A stretch of 64,000 nt of DNA. Source: Paramesorhizobium sp049065735 (GTDB lineage Bacteria; Pseudomonadota; Alphaproteobacteria; Rhizobiales; Rhizobiaceae). The notes below the pieces were generated by a model, which did no database searches, was not told where the DNA came from, and worked only from the letters and a program-made list of their open reading frames with translations. The stretch's first letter is position 1; every line of letters starts with the position of its first letter. The stretch is taken from contig NZ_JBAKHD010000005.1 in the NCBI RefSeq assembly GCF_049065735.1, positions 372,001 to 436,000 of the forward strand, in the 5' to 3' direction. The translations under genes were made by a program, and so were the position numbers. Of this stretch, positions 28,307-36,037 are shown piece by piece.

Positions 28307-29200
28307 TTATTGCGCGGCGGCGATGGGCGATGAATTATTCAGGTTCCAGGTACCACGTTCCACCAGCCATTCGGAGGCTTTTTTGATGCCGCCGAAGGGG
28401 AAGACGTGGACCTGCTTGATATTGCTCGTCGGGTTGTCGAGAACATGGCGCTCGATGGGACCGACGACGCCTTCGGGCGAATGGGTGGTGGCAAGCGCCG
28501 TCAGCGCCAGCGCGTTCTTCTTGAGATAGGTGATGGAATTGCCCACTCCGCACATCGCCGCATATTTGATGAGCGTCGTGATCTTGGCGGGCCCGGCGAC
28601 GCCCAGATGGACAGGCAGATCGATGCCCGCTTCGCGCAGCGCTTCCGCCCAGCGGATGAAATGCTCCGCGTCGAAGCCGAACTGCGTGACGATGCGCAGT
28701 TTCGCGCCGGTGCGCTCGCCGAAATTTTTCTTAAGTCTCAGAGCTTCCAGCGCGACGGTTTCGGAAAAGTCGGGGCTACCCTCGGGATGGCCGGCGACGC
28801 CGATCTCGGTGATGCCGAAACGGTCGAAAAAGCCGGTTTCGAGCACCTGCATGGTGGAGTTGAACGCGCCAGCCGGGCGCTCAAGCCCGCCGCCGATGAC
28901 GAGCACATCTGTCACGCCCGCCTCGTCGGCAGCGCGCCGAAGGCGGTTTTCGAGCGCCTCGCGGGTGGTGAGGCGGCGGCAGGCGATGTGCGGGACGGGC
29001 TTGTAGCCGAGATCGCGGACGCGCTTGGCGGCTGATGTCAGCGTATCGATCGTGTCCGTGCCGATGTCGGTAATGTAGACCCGGCTGCCCGGCGGAAACA
29101 GGCCCGGCAGTTCGGCGGATTCGATGGCCTGCTTCGGCGCCAGCTCGATGGATGCGGCGATGCGGCTTCTTTCACGAGACTTCAATTCATGGATGGTCAT
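28307..29200 (-). CDS. MetF-like methylenetetrahydrofolate reductase
   Basis: The ~297-residue flavoprotein has the MTHFR TIM barrel: SIELAPKQ (E of the substrate site), HIACRRLTTREALENRL, DVLVIGGGLERP, EIGVAGHPEGSPDF and RIVTQFGFDAEHFIRW. In this setting it probably oxidises the CH3-H4folate made by the corrinoid pathway to methylene-H4folate, or feeds methionine synthesis; the direction is inference. ATG at 29200 (GGCAGGTGG just before) is preferred over the GTG at 29206. Its 5' end overlaps the preceding gene by about 14 bp. Confidence 0.9.
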   Translation of the reverse strand: MTIHELKSRERSRIAASIELAPKQAIESAELPGLFPPGSRVYITDIGTDTIDTLTSAAKRVRDLGYKPVPHIACRRLTTREALENRLRRAADEAGVTDVLVIGGGLERPAGAFNSTMQVLETGFFDRFGITEIGVAGHPEGSPDFSETVALEALRLKKNFGERTGAKLRIVTQFGFDAEHFIRWAEALREAGIDLPVHLGVAGPAKITTLIKYAAMCGVGNSITYLKKNALALTALATTHSPEGVVGPIERHVLDNPTSNIKQVHVFPFGGIKKASEWLVERGTWNLNNSSPIAAAQ

Positions 29201-29489
29201 GTCCACCTGCCTTTACCAGCGCCACAAGGCGATCCTTGTCATATTCGCGGTCGAGGCGTTCCAACGCCGCATCCGCTTCCGCTTCGAGGTCCGAGCCGAC
29301 AGGCACAGGCGCGCCGCGCCGCCATTCGGCGAGATAGGCGTCCGTGTCCTGCGCTCCCACCCGCATGGCGCACATGTCTATCGCCTCGGTGAACCGTAGC
29401 GGCAGTTCCCGCTTGGCAGTCTTGCGGCCCTCCCGCACGATCACCTGCGCCGGGATATCACGCCAATAAACGACAACGAGGTCGGCCAT
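29187..29489 (-). CDS. PF13769-type small 'virulence factor' domain protein
   Basis: The 100-residue soluble protein begins VVVYWRDIPAQVIVREGR, the pattern of the short family labelled virulence factor (PF13769) in alphaproteobacteria. It has no catalytic motif I can identify. It is first in the operon that continues into the MetF-like gene, methyltransferase and RACE gene, with overlapping ends. A role in the corrinoid or C1 pathway is therefore likely, but the biochemical job is unknown. The name of the family should not be taken as function. Confidence 0.8.
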   Translation of the reverse strand: MADLVVVYWRDIPAQVIVREGRKTAKRELPLRFTEAIDMCAMRVGAQDTDAYLAEWRRGAPVPVGSDLEAEADAALERLDREYDKDRLVALVKAGGHDHP

Positions 29490-29521
29490 GCTTCATTCTC
29501 CTCGATATTCGCCAGCATCGC

Positions 29522-29539
29522 TGGAAACACGGGTTTCCA
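29522..29539. promoter_or_regulatory. 18-bp palindrome upstream of the C1 operon
   Basis: TGGAAAC-ACGG-GTTTCCA, with perfect 7-bp arms, lies 33 bp upstream of the first gene of the minus-strand operon starting at 29489. The size and position fit an operator. The binding factor is unknown. Confidence 0.4.
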
Positions 29540-29585
29540 CCGGCTCGCGCGCGACGTGCGGGCACTTTAAAAGCGACGTTGGCAG

Positions 29586-30272
29586 CTAGCTTATTTGCGA
29601 CCAGAGCTCGCCGATAAAGGGCAGCTTGGTGAGCAGCGCCCCGGCGGTGAACAGCACCCCGGCGATGATGCCGAGGGAGACGAAGCCGATCAGCACGCCG
29701 AGGCTCATCAAGAGGCCGTCGCGCTCGGTAAGTGCCACGCCGATGATGGCAGTGGCGAAGGCGGGAAGCCAGTTGGAGAGTGGGATAGGAAACACCACGG
29801 CCAGCCCGAGGATCAGCGTCAGCAAGCCCAGCCAGCGGTCGCCATGGCGGCGGGCGAAGGGCCATAAACGGGGGCGGATGATGCGCTCGATGCGCCGCAG
29901 CCATGGCGTGCCTTTTTCGGATAATTGCCGGAAGCGCTCCGGCGCCAGCGAGCGCTCGCGGATGATGCGCGGCAGCCAGGGCGTCTCGAAGCCCAGCACC
30001 ATCTGGCCGGAGATCAGAACCAGCGGAATGCCGGTGATGATGCCGGTGCCCGGCGGCAGGGGCAGAAGGTTGAGCAAGGCGAAGAAAGTGAGAAGCGTGG
30101 CGAAGCTGCGATCCGAAAGCGCCTGCTCGATCTGCCCGAAGCTGATCGGCTCCTTCGCATTTTCCGCCAGATCTTCAAAGACCTGCGACAATGGCCGACG
30201 GTCCGATATGCGGCGCGGGCCAGATTTTTCACGATGTTTGGGCGAGGGGAGCGTATGATCCATGCCCACCAT
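29586..30272 (-). CDS. exoD: ExoD-family membrane protein
   Basis: Inner-membrane protein of the ExoD family, named for a Sinorhizobium gene linked to exopolysaccharide production and alkali tolerance. The family part starts at RPLSQVFEDLAENA, followed by FALLNLLPLPPGTGIITGIPLVLISGQM, the RRIERIIRPRLWPF amphipathic stretch and about four further membrane helices. ATG 30272 and ATG 30263 and a GTG at 30320 are all possible starts; none has a strong ribosome site. The biochemical role of the family is not settled. It interrupts the one-carbon cluster between the operon start and DUF1638. Confidence 0.85.
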   Translation of the reverse strand: MVGMDHTLPSPKHREKSGPRRISDRRPLSQVFEDLAENAKEPISFGQIEQALSDRSFATLLTFFALLNLLPLPPGTGIITGIPLVLISGQMVLGFETPWLPRIIRERSLAPERFRQLSEKGTPWLRRIERIIRPRLWPFARRHGDRWLGLLTLILGLAVVFPIPLSNWLPAFATAIIGVALTERDGLLMSLGVLIGFVSLGIIAGVLFTAGALLTKLPFIGELWSQIS

Positions 30273-30325
30273 ATCGCCCGCCAATGGTGATATTTCAATG
30301 ACAGGGCGGCGGGTGTTCACACTCT

Positions 30326-30979
30326 TCAGTCCAGCGCTTTTCCGCCCCCGGCTTTTTGGATCGCCGGGATGAGATCGCCGAAGCCGGTAAAGCGGCGCTC
30401 ATAGGCGAGGCCCAGAAAGCGCGCCGCTTCCTCCGCCTTGCGCGATAGTTCCGGATCGTCGGTCTGCGCCAGATAGATCATCTTGGAATAATTGCCGAAA
30501 TACATATCGCGCAGTTCCGGATGGCGGTCGAGACCGAGCGGCTTCACCAGAAACGCTTCGAACTGGCGGGCAAGGAAATCCGTCATGAAGAAGCATGTCA
30601 TGTCGTCATCCCAGCGCTCCGCAAAAGCCGCGTTGCCGGCATAAAAGGAAAAGCAATGCGGCCCGGCGATGCGCTCCACGCCATATTGCTCGCAGACCTT
30701 GTCGAGCATCCCGCCGGTGCCGCAATCGGCATAGCCCACGAAAATGTGTTCGATGCCCTGGCGCCGCGCCCGCTTGATCGCCCGCTCGACGGCGGGCGCG
30801 ATCTTGTCGGGGTAGTGATGGTAGATGGCCGGGAGGCATTTGAGGTCAAGATGGTCGAGCCCGAACTGCTCGCGGATAGCGAGAATTTCCCGCGCAATCA
30901 TGCCACAGGCGATGACCCGCACTTTCTCCGGTGGGGAAACCTGCCCCTGGTCCGCCGCCATCTTGCCAATGTCTGTCAT
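30326..30979 (-). CDS. DUF1638 protein of the corrinoid methyltransferase neighbourhood
   Basis: The 217-residue soluble protein has the DUF1638 marks VIACGMIAREIL (25-36), CLPAIYHHYPDKI, FVGYADCGTGGMLD and AGPHCFSFYAG. DUF1638 members are recurrent neighbours of MttB-type methyltransferases and corrinoid proteins in bacteria and methanogens. The conserved Cys, Asp and His residues suggest a metal or cofactor site, but no reaction is known. Four residues at the C-terminus (KALD) show no Arg-rich tail. Divergent from the small lipoprotein gene. Confidence 0.85.
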   Translation of the reverse strand: MTDIGKMAADQGQVSPPEKVRVIACGMIAREILAIREQFGLDHLDLKCLPAIYHHYPDKIAPAVERAIKRARRQGIEHIFVGYADCGTGGMLDKVCEQYGVERIAGPHCFSFYAGNAAFAERWDDDMTCFFMTDFLARQFEAFLVKPLGLDRHPELRDMYFGNYSKMIYLAQTDDPELSRKAEEAARFLGLAYERRFTGFGDLIPAIQKAGGGKALD

Positions 30980-31048
30980 CGCGATACCTTCCCGCTGCGG
31001 AGCATGAGTCCGCCGATCACGAATCTATCATATAGGAAGGCAACATCC

Positions 31049-31183
31049 ATGAAGCCATCGCTCGTCGCGCCCTTGATTGCCCTTGCATGCGCGTTTTCGC
31101 TTGCCGCCTGCGCCAATACGGTTACCGGCGTGAGCAAGGATGTCAAAAGCACCGCCCACGCGGTGAAGAAGGCGGTGAATTAA
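31049..31183 (+). CDS. Entericidin-like small lipoprotein
   Basis: The 44-residue protein has a lipobox (SLAACANTVTG; the lipidated Cys is residue 21) after a hydrophobic signal, and a short charged tail ending DVKSTAHAVKKAVN. This is the EcnA/EcnB pattern. AGGAAGG at 31034-31040 precedes the ATG at good spacing. It is probably an outer-membrane or periplasmic stress lipoprotein. No paired entericidin gene lies beside it. Confidence 0.85.
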   Translation: MKPSLVAPLIALACAFSLAACANTVTGVSKDVKSTAHAVKKAVN

Positions 31184-31198
31184 GCGCCGCCGCTAGTT

Positions 31199-31458
31199 CC
31201 CCTCCCCCCTGCGGGGAGGGGCTAGGGGTGGGGGTGGTTACGGCAAGCACTGCCGCAATTCATCTCAGAAACCGACGGCATATCCAGCAGCACATTGCTT
31301 GCGGCGTCCCACCTAGCGTCGCCACCCCCATCCGTCTGCTCCGCAGACAGCGCTCCGCTATGGCTCCGCGCGTTCGTCGCTGGAAAAGCCAAATCGTTGG
31401 CTTTTCCTCAGCCTACGGCGGAACGCTCCTCACTCCCCGCAAGGGGGAAAGGAGGGCG
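31199..31458. repeat. Composite palindromic intergenic repeat, copy 2
   Basis: Same design as 1-215. Outer arms CCCCTCCCCCCTGCGGGG and CCCCGCAAGGGGGAAAGG are inverted, with inner GGGGGTGG and CCACCCCCATCC. The same perfect hairpin GGAAAAGCCAA/TTGGCTTTTCC lies near 31381-31406. An extra 20-bp block with ACAGCGCTCCGC (31347-31366) is absent from copy 1. It separates the entericidin-like gene from the corrinoid protein gene. Confidence 0.7.
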
Positions 31459-31468
31459 CCAGGTTCTT

Positions 31469-32164
31469 CTACCCCGCGCGCTGATTATGCCGGCGCTTCA
31501 TAAAATCCTTGGCGGTTTCCACGGCCACCGCCGCATCGCGGCAGTAAGCATCGGCGCCGACGGCCTTGCCGAATTCCTCGTTGAGCGGCGCGCCGCCGAC
31601 GAGCACGACATAATCGTCGCGGATGCCTTTTTCCTTCATCGTGTCGATGACGACCTTCATATAGGGCATGGTCGTAGTCAGCAGCGCCGACATGCCGATG
31701 ATATCGGGCTTATGCTCCTCAATGGCGGCGAGATAGTTTTCGACGGGGTTGTTGATGCCGAGATCGATGACGTCGAAGCCGGCGCCCTCCATCATCATGC
31801 CGACGAGGTTCTTGCCGATATCGTGGATATCGCCCTTGACCGTGCCGATGACGAGCTTGCCCTGTTTCGGCGCGCCAGTAGCGGCGAGGAGGGGACGCAG
31901 GATGGCCATGCCCGCCTTCATCGCATTGGCCGAAAGCAGCACTTCCGGCACGAAGAGGATGCCGTCACGGAAATCCTCGCCGACGATGCGCATGCCTTCA
32001 ACAAGCGCCTCGGTCAGCACCTTGTAAGGCGCCCAGCCGCGCTCGAGGAGGATGCGCGTGCCTTCCTCGATCTCTTCCTTCAGGCCGTCATAGAGATCGT
32101 CATGCATCTGCTCGACGAGTTCCTCGTCGGAAAGTTCGGAAAGAATGATTTCATCGTCGGCCAT
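31469..32164 (-). CDS. Corrinoid (B12-binding) carrier protein, MttC/MtgC-like
   Basis: Shuttles the methyl group on a cobalt corrinoid between the substrate methyltransferase and the folate methyltransferase. The 231-residue protein has a four-helix cap (about 10-95, EILLERGWAPY and FVPEVLLSANAM) and a Rossmann B12 domain (100-225). The cobalt-ligand motif DIHDIGKN has the axial His at residue 114, and GSAT-type MSALLTTT follows. The C-terminus KRRHNQRAG is basic, like the tails on its partner enzymes. It is divergent from the MttB-type gene across 200 bp. Confidence 0.93.
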   Translation of the reverse strand: MADDEIILSELSDEELVEQMHDDLYDGLKEEIEEGTRILLERGWAPYKVLTEALVEGMRIVGEDFRDGILFVPEVLLSANAMKAGMAILRPLLAATGAPKQGKLVIGTVKGDIHDIGKNLVGMMMEGAGFDVIDLGINNPVENYLAAIEEHKPDIIGMSALLTTTMPYMKVVIDTMKEKGIRDDYVVLVGGAPLNEEFGKAVGADAYCRDAAVAVETAKDFMKRRHNQRAG

Positions 32165-32365
32165 GGACGCATTCCCTAAGTTTCAAGCCCGGACGGGCCA
32201 ATCGCATATCTATCACATATCCTGGAAGCGGCAAAAATCCATCGCTCAAAAGCGACTTCACTTGCCGCGCACGGAAACGTTCTTTCTTCCGCCGGGATTA
32301 GGGTGGATGTTCATATATCTCATGCTAAGGGAGCCCGTGCCGTTTGTGGGGCGCGGGAGAATTGA

Positions 32366-33943
32366 ATGGATCAGGAAGCATCTGTCGAAACCGGTGAAGA
32401 GCGCGGCGGGCGTCGCGGACGCGGGGCTAGCGGCGGCGCGGCGGCGCGGCGCGCGGCGCGGTCCGGGGGCGGTCCCGGCAAGTCGCTGACCTATATCACG
32501 CGCAAGGTGCCGGTCTATGAGGTGCTGAACGAGGAAGGGCTGGCTCTGATCGAGGCCAATGCCGACACGGTGCTCGAAGAAGTCGGCATCGAATTCCGTG
32601 ACGATGCGGAGGCGCTTGAGCTTTGGCGTCAGGCGGGCGCGGATGTGAAGGGCGAGCGCGTGCATTTCCCGAAAGGGCTTTGCCGCTCGCTGCTCAAGAC
32701 CGCGCCTTCGATCTATACGCAGCACGCACGCAACCCGGAGCGCTCGGTGCAGATCGGCGGCGATGCGACGGTGTTCGCGCCGGTCTATGGGCCACCCTTT
32801 GTGCGCGACCTCGACGGCAACAGGCGCTATGCGACCATCGAGGATTTCCAGAATTTCGTGAAGCTCGCCTATATGGCGCCGAATATTCATCATTCGGGCG
32901 GGACGGTGTGCGAGCCGGTGGACGTACCGGTCAACAAGCGCCATCTCGACATGATCTATGCGCATATGCGCTATTCCGACAAGCCGTTCATGGGCTCGGT
33001 GACCGCGCCGGAGCGGGCGGAAGACACCATTTCCATGTGCAAGATCCTGTTCGGCGAGGATTTTGTCGAGAACAACACGGTTCTTACAAGCCTTATCAAC
33101 GCCAATTCGCCGATGGTCTTCGACGAGACGATGCTGGGCGCGCTGAAGGTCTATGCGCGGCATAACCAGGCCTGCATCGTGACGCCGTTCATCCTTGCAG
33201 GCGCGATGAGCCCGGTGACGGTGGCGGGGACGCTGACGCAAATTCTGGCGGAAGTGCTGGCGGGCGCGGCGCTGACGCAGCTCATCCGTCCCGGCGCGCC
33301 GGTCATTTTCGGCACCTTCGCCTCATCCATCTCCATGCAGTCGGGCGCGCCCACCTTCGGCACGCCGGAGCCGTCGCTCGTCTCCTATGGCGCGGCGCAG
33401 CTGGCGCGGCGGCTTGGCTTGCCGTTCCGCACCGGCGGCTCGCTCTGCGCCTCCAAGCTTTCGGATGCGCAGGCGGCCTACGAGAGCGCCAATACGCTGA
33501 ACTCGACCCTGCTGGCGGGTACGAATTTCGTGCTTCACGCGGCGGGCTGGCTCGAAGGCGGCCTGGTGTCGTCCTATGAAAAATTTATGATGGATATCGA
33601 CCAGCTGGGCATGAGCCAGAAATTCGCCGAAGGGGTGGATCTGTCCGAGAACGGGCAGGCGATGGACGCCATTCGCGAAGTGGGGCCGGGAAGCCATTAT
33701 CTCGGCTGCACGCACACGCAGGCGAATTTCCAGACGGCGTTCTACCGCTCGTCTATTGCCGACAACAATTCCTTCGAGCAATGGCTGGCCGAGGGCGAAA
33801 AGCGGGCCGACCAGCGCGCCAACGAGCTGGCGCGGCGCTGGCTGGACAGCTATCAGGCGCCTTATCTCGATCCTGCTATCGACGAAGCGCTGAAAGCATT
33901 CATTGCGGAGAAGAAGGCTTCGATGCCTGATGCTTTCACTTGA
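32366..33943 (+). CDS. mttB: MttB-superfamily corrinoid methyltransferase (non-pyrrolysine; probably glycine betaine)
   Basis: Demethylates a quaternary or tertiary amine and methylates the corrinoid protein. The 525-residue protein spans the full TIM-barrel length of MttB with no in-frame UAG, so it lacks pyrrolysine, like glycine-betaine MtgB. Family stretches include NIHHSGGTVCEPVDVPVNKRH-type residues (about 173-193), KPFMGSVTAPERAEDT and GCTHTQANF. The first 50 residues are an Arg/Gly/Ala-rich extension (GGRRGRGASGG..RRAARSGGG) absent from the catalytic core. GGGAGA is 5 nt before the ATG. The neighbouring betaine importer makes betaine the best substrate guess. Confidence 0.92.
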   Translation: MDQEASVETGEERGGRRGRGASGGAAARRAARSGGGPGKSLTYITRKVPVYEVLNEEGLALIEANADTVLEEVGIEFRDDAEALELWRQAGADVKGERVHFPKGLCRSLLKTAPSIYTQHARNPERSVQIGGDATVFAPVYGPPFVRDLDGNRRYATIEDFQNFVKLAYMAPNIHHSGGTVCEPVDVPVNKRHLDMIYAHMRYSDKPFMGSVTAPERAEDTISMCKILFGEDFVENNTVLTSLINANSPMVFDETMLGALKVYARHNQACIVTPFILAGAMSPVTVAGTLTQILAEVLAGAALTQLIRPGAPVIFGTFASSISMQSGAPTFGTPEPSLVSYGAAQLARRLGLPFRTGGSLCASKLSDAQAAYESANTLNSTLLAGTNFVLHAAGWLEGGLVSSYEKFMMDIDQLGMSQKFAEGVDLSENGQAMDAIREVGPGSHYLGCTHTQANFQTAFYRSSIADNNSFEQWLAEGEKRADQRANELARRWLDSYQAPYLDPAIDEALKAFIAEKKASMPDAFT

Positions 33944-34064
33944 AAGAAGCCCGAAGACGGCCGGGCTAAAGTGGCCGATTTGATCCATCGCGAGGTGTGG
34001 CGGACAGCGATACGGGGGGACGCAGACTGAGCGGATACGGCGGATACGTTTGCGCTCTATGACA

Positions 34065-34222
34065 CCCCCCTCCGTCCTGCCGGGGGTCTCCCCCGCAAGG
34101 GGGAGATCGGCTGTCATTTCGCTCCGCCTCATTTCTTGCAACGTTTGCCATTGGTGCCGAGTGCTGATGAAGGCCTAATCTTTCCCCCTTGCGGGGGAGA
34201 TGCCCGGCAGGGCAGAGGGGGG
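34065..34222. repeat. ~158-bp palindromic element, copy B
   Basis: Inverted arms CCCCCCTCCGTCCTGCCGG and GCCCGGCAGGGCAGAGGGGGG. Like copy A it has CGCAAG in the left arm and CTTGCG in the right arm. The arms differ slightly from each other (GGGGGTCTCC in the left). It lies between mttB and the ferredoxin-like gene. Confidence 0.8.
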
Positions 34223-34274
34223 CGACGTAGAGCGCCAAGCTGTTTAATGGAGAGTCGGAGCGGAACGAAAGGGC

Positions 34275-34955
34275 ATGATTACCCTCAAATTCATCGCAGC
34301 CGCGCTCGCCCCCTTCGGCCTTATCCCGCGCGGCGGTTTCGTTTTCGCGGATGGCGAGGACGCCCCACACGCTACCGGCTCAAACCCGGCGAAATGCGCC
34401 GTGCTGGTCGGCCATGCCGGCTCGTCGATCTGGCCGCATTTTTCCCGCTGGCATGCCAATGAGGGCTGGGGCCGGGCCGATCCGCTCGATGACTGGTCGA
34501 AGCAGGTATTGGGCGAGGCGGCACGGAGGCTGGGCGCGCGGGCGGTGTTTCCATCGGACAAGCCATGGCTGCCGTTCCAGCAATGGGCGAAGCGGGCGGA
34601 AGGGCTGAAACCTTCGCCGCTCGGCCTGCTTATCCATCCCGCTTACGGGCTATGGCATGCCTATCGCGGGGCGCTCTTGTTCGATGGGGCGATCGACTTT
34701 CCGGCGCGGGGCGAGTCTGAACATCCTTGCGATCAGTGCATGGCGAAGCCGTGCCTTGCCGCCTGTCCGGTCGAGGCCTTCGACGGCGCCGGCTATGCGG
34801 TCGAGCGCTGCCGGGATTATCTCGTGACCGAGGCGGGAAAGACCTGCCGGGATGGTGGATGCCTTGCGCGCCTCGCCTGCCCGGTCGGACGGGAATATGC
34901 CTATACGCCCGCGCAGCAGCAGTTTCACATGGCCGCGTTTGTCGGAACGCGGTAA
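34275..34955 (+). CDS. [4Fe-4S] ferredoxin-like protein of the corrinoid cluster
   Basis: The 226-residue cytosolic protein has a QueG-like layout without the B12-binding half. The N-terminal part contains VLVGHAGSSIWPHF. Two cysteine clusters are CDQCMAKPCLAACPVEAF (about 152-169) and CRDYL..TCRDGGCLARLACPVG, enough for two [4Fe-4S] centres. Its position next to mttB suggests electron delivery to the corrinoid activator or protein, but this is inference. It begins 50 bp after repeat copy B. Confidence 0.8.
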   Translation: MITLKFIAAALAPFGLIPRGGFVFADGEDAPHATGSNPAKCAVLVGHAGSSIWPHFSRWHANEGWGRADPLDDWSKQVLGEAARRLGARAVFPSDKPWLPFQQWAKRAEGLKPSPLGLLIHPAYGLWHAYRGALLFDGAIDFPARGESEHPCDQCMAKPCLAACPVEAFDGAGYAVERCRDYLVTEAGKTCRDGGCLARLACPVGREYAYTPAQQQFHMAAFVGTR

Positions 34956-35002
34956 AGACTGGAGAGGCTGGCAGCCCCTAGGAGGGCGCGCTGAGCGGAG
35001 CT

Positions 35003-36022
35003 TTATCCCCGCCGCCCACGCCGTTCCCGCCTTGAAACCTCGGTGCCGTCTCCTGCAGCCTTGTTACGCAGCGGGCCGATGACCTCGATGATCGTCTCGA
35101 TGGTCGGGCGAGGGCCCGCGACGTGGTTATCCAGCGCCTGACGCATGGCGGCGAGATGAGCGAAGGAGGTGCCGCAGCAGCCGCCGATGATCTTCGCTCC
35201 GGCGTTGATCGCCATGTGGGCGTAGTTCGCCATCAGGTCCGGCGTGCCGGAATAATGGATCTCCGAGCCGCGAAATTCCGGAATGCCGCAATTGCCCTTG
35301 ACGACGATGGCGGCGGCGGGGTCGGCAGCAGTCATGTCGAGAAGCGAGGAGAGGATGTCCGCTGCGCCAACGCCGCAATTGGCTCCGACCGCCACGGGCT
35401 TCCGCGCCAGCCCGTCTGCGACGTGATGGATGTCCTTGGGATGGAGGCCCATCATGGTCTTGCCCGCCGTATCGAAGGAGCCGGTATAGACATAAGGCAG
35501 ATCCAGCGAAATCGCGGCTTCGGCGGCAGCGCGGATTTCATCCGGCGCGGACATGGTTTCGATCCAGGCAATATCGATGCCGCCTGCCTTCAGTCCTTCG
35601 AGTTGTTCCCTGAATGCGGCGACGGCATCCTCATAGGTGAGGGCGCCGAGGGGCACCAGCAGCTCGCCGGTCGGGCCGACGGAGCCGGCGACGATCACCT
35701 TGCGGCCCGCCCGGCCGGCGACGGTGCGGGCAAGTTCGGCGGCCTTTTTGTTGAGCTCGAACACACGGTCCTGCGCGTGATGCAATTTCAGGCGATGCCG
35801 CGTGCCGCCGAAGGAATTGGTAAGGATGATGTCCGCCCCGGCGTCGACGAAGCCCTGATGCAGCGCCTCGATCTTCTCCGGATGGCTCTCGTTCCAGAGC
35901 TCCGGCGCCTCGCCGGATTCGAGCCCCGCGGCGAAAAGGTTCGTGCCCGTCGCGCCATCGGCAAGCAGCACGCCTTTTTCAGCGATGAGGTCGGTCAGCA
36001 CGTTCGGCAAAGAGGCGTTCAT
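35003..36022 (-). CDS. bmt: Betaine/methylcobalamin-type homocysteine S-methyltransferase
   Basis: Zn-dependent methyltransferase forming methionine from homocysteine. The 339-residue barrel has LLADGATGTNLFAAG (20-34), ILTNSFGG, the first zinc Cys in GANCGVGAAD and the Cys pair in GGCCGT. This fits betaine-homocysteine methyltransferase (Pfam S-methyl_trans). Whether the donor is betaine or the corrinoid/CH3-H4folate pool cannot be told here. The C-terminus ends in SRRERRGRRG, one of the Arg-rich tails of this cluster. Convergent with the ferredoxin-like gene. Confidence 0.88.
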   Translation of the reverse strand: MNASLPNVLTDLIAEKGVLLADGATGTNLFAAGLESGEAPELWNESHPEKIEALHQGFVDAGADIILTNSFGGTRHRLKLHHAQDRVFELNKKAAELARTVAGRAGRKVIVAGSVGPTGELLVPLGALTYEDAVAAFREQLEGLKAGGIDIAWIETMSAPDEIRAAAEAAISLDLPYVYTGSFDTAGKTMMGLHPKDIHHVADGLARKPVAVGANCGVGAADILSSLLDMTAADPAAAIVVKGNCGIPEFRGSEIHYSGTPDLMANYAHMAINAGAKIIGGCCGTSFAHLAAMRQALDNHVAGPRPTIETIIEVIGPLRNKAAGDGTEVSRRERRGRRG

Positions 36023-36037
36023 ATTCGTTCCGATGGC

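Noticed and set aside
32366..33943. Pyrrolysine-containing trimethylamine methyltransferase
   Set aside because: The gene is open over its full length without an in-frame UAG, so it belongs to the non-pyrrolysine branch.
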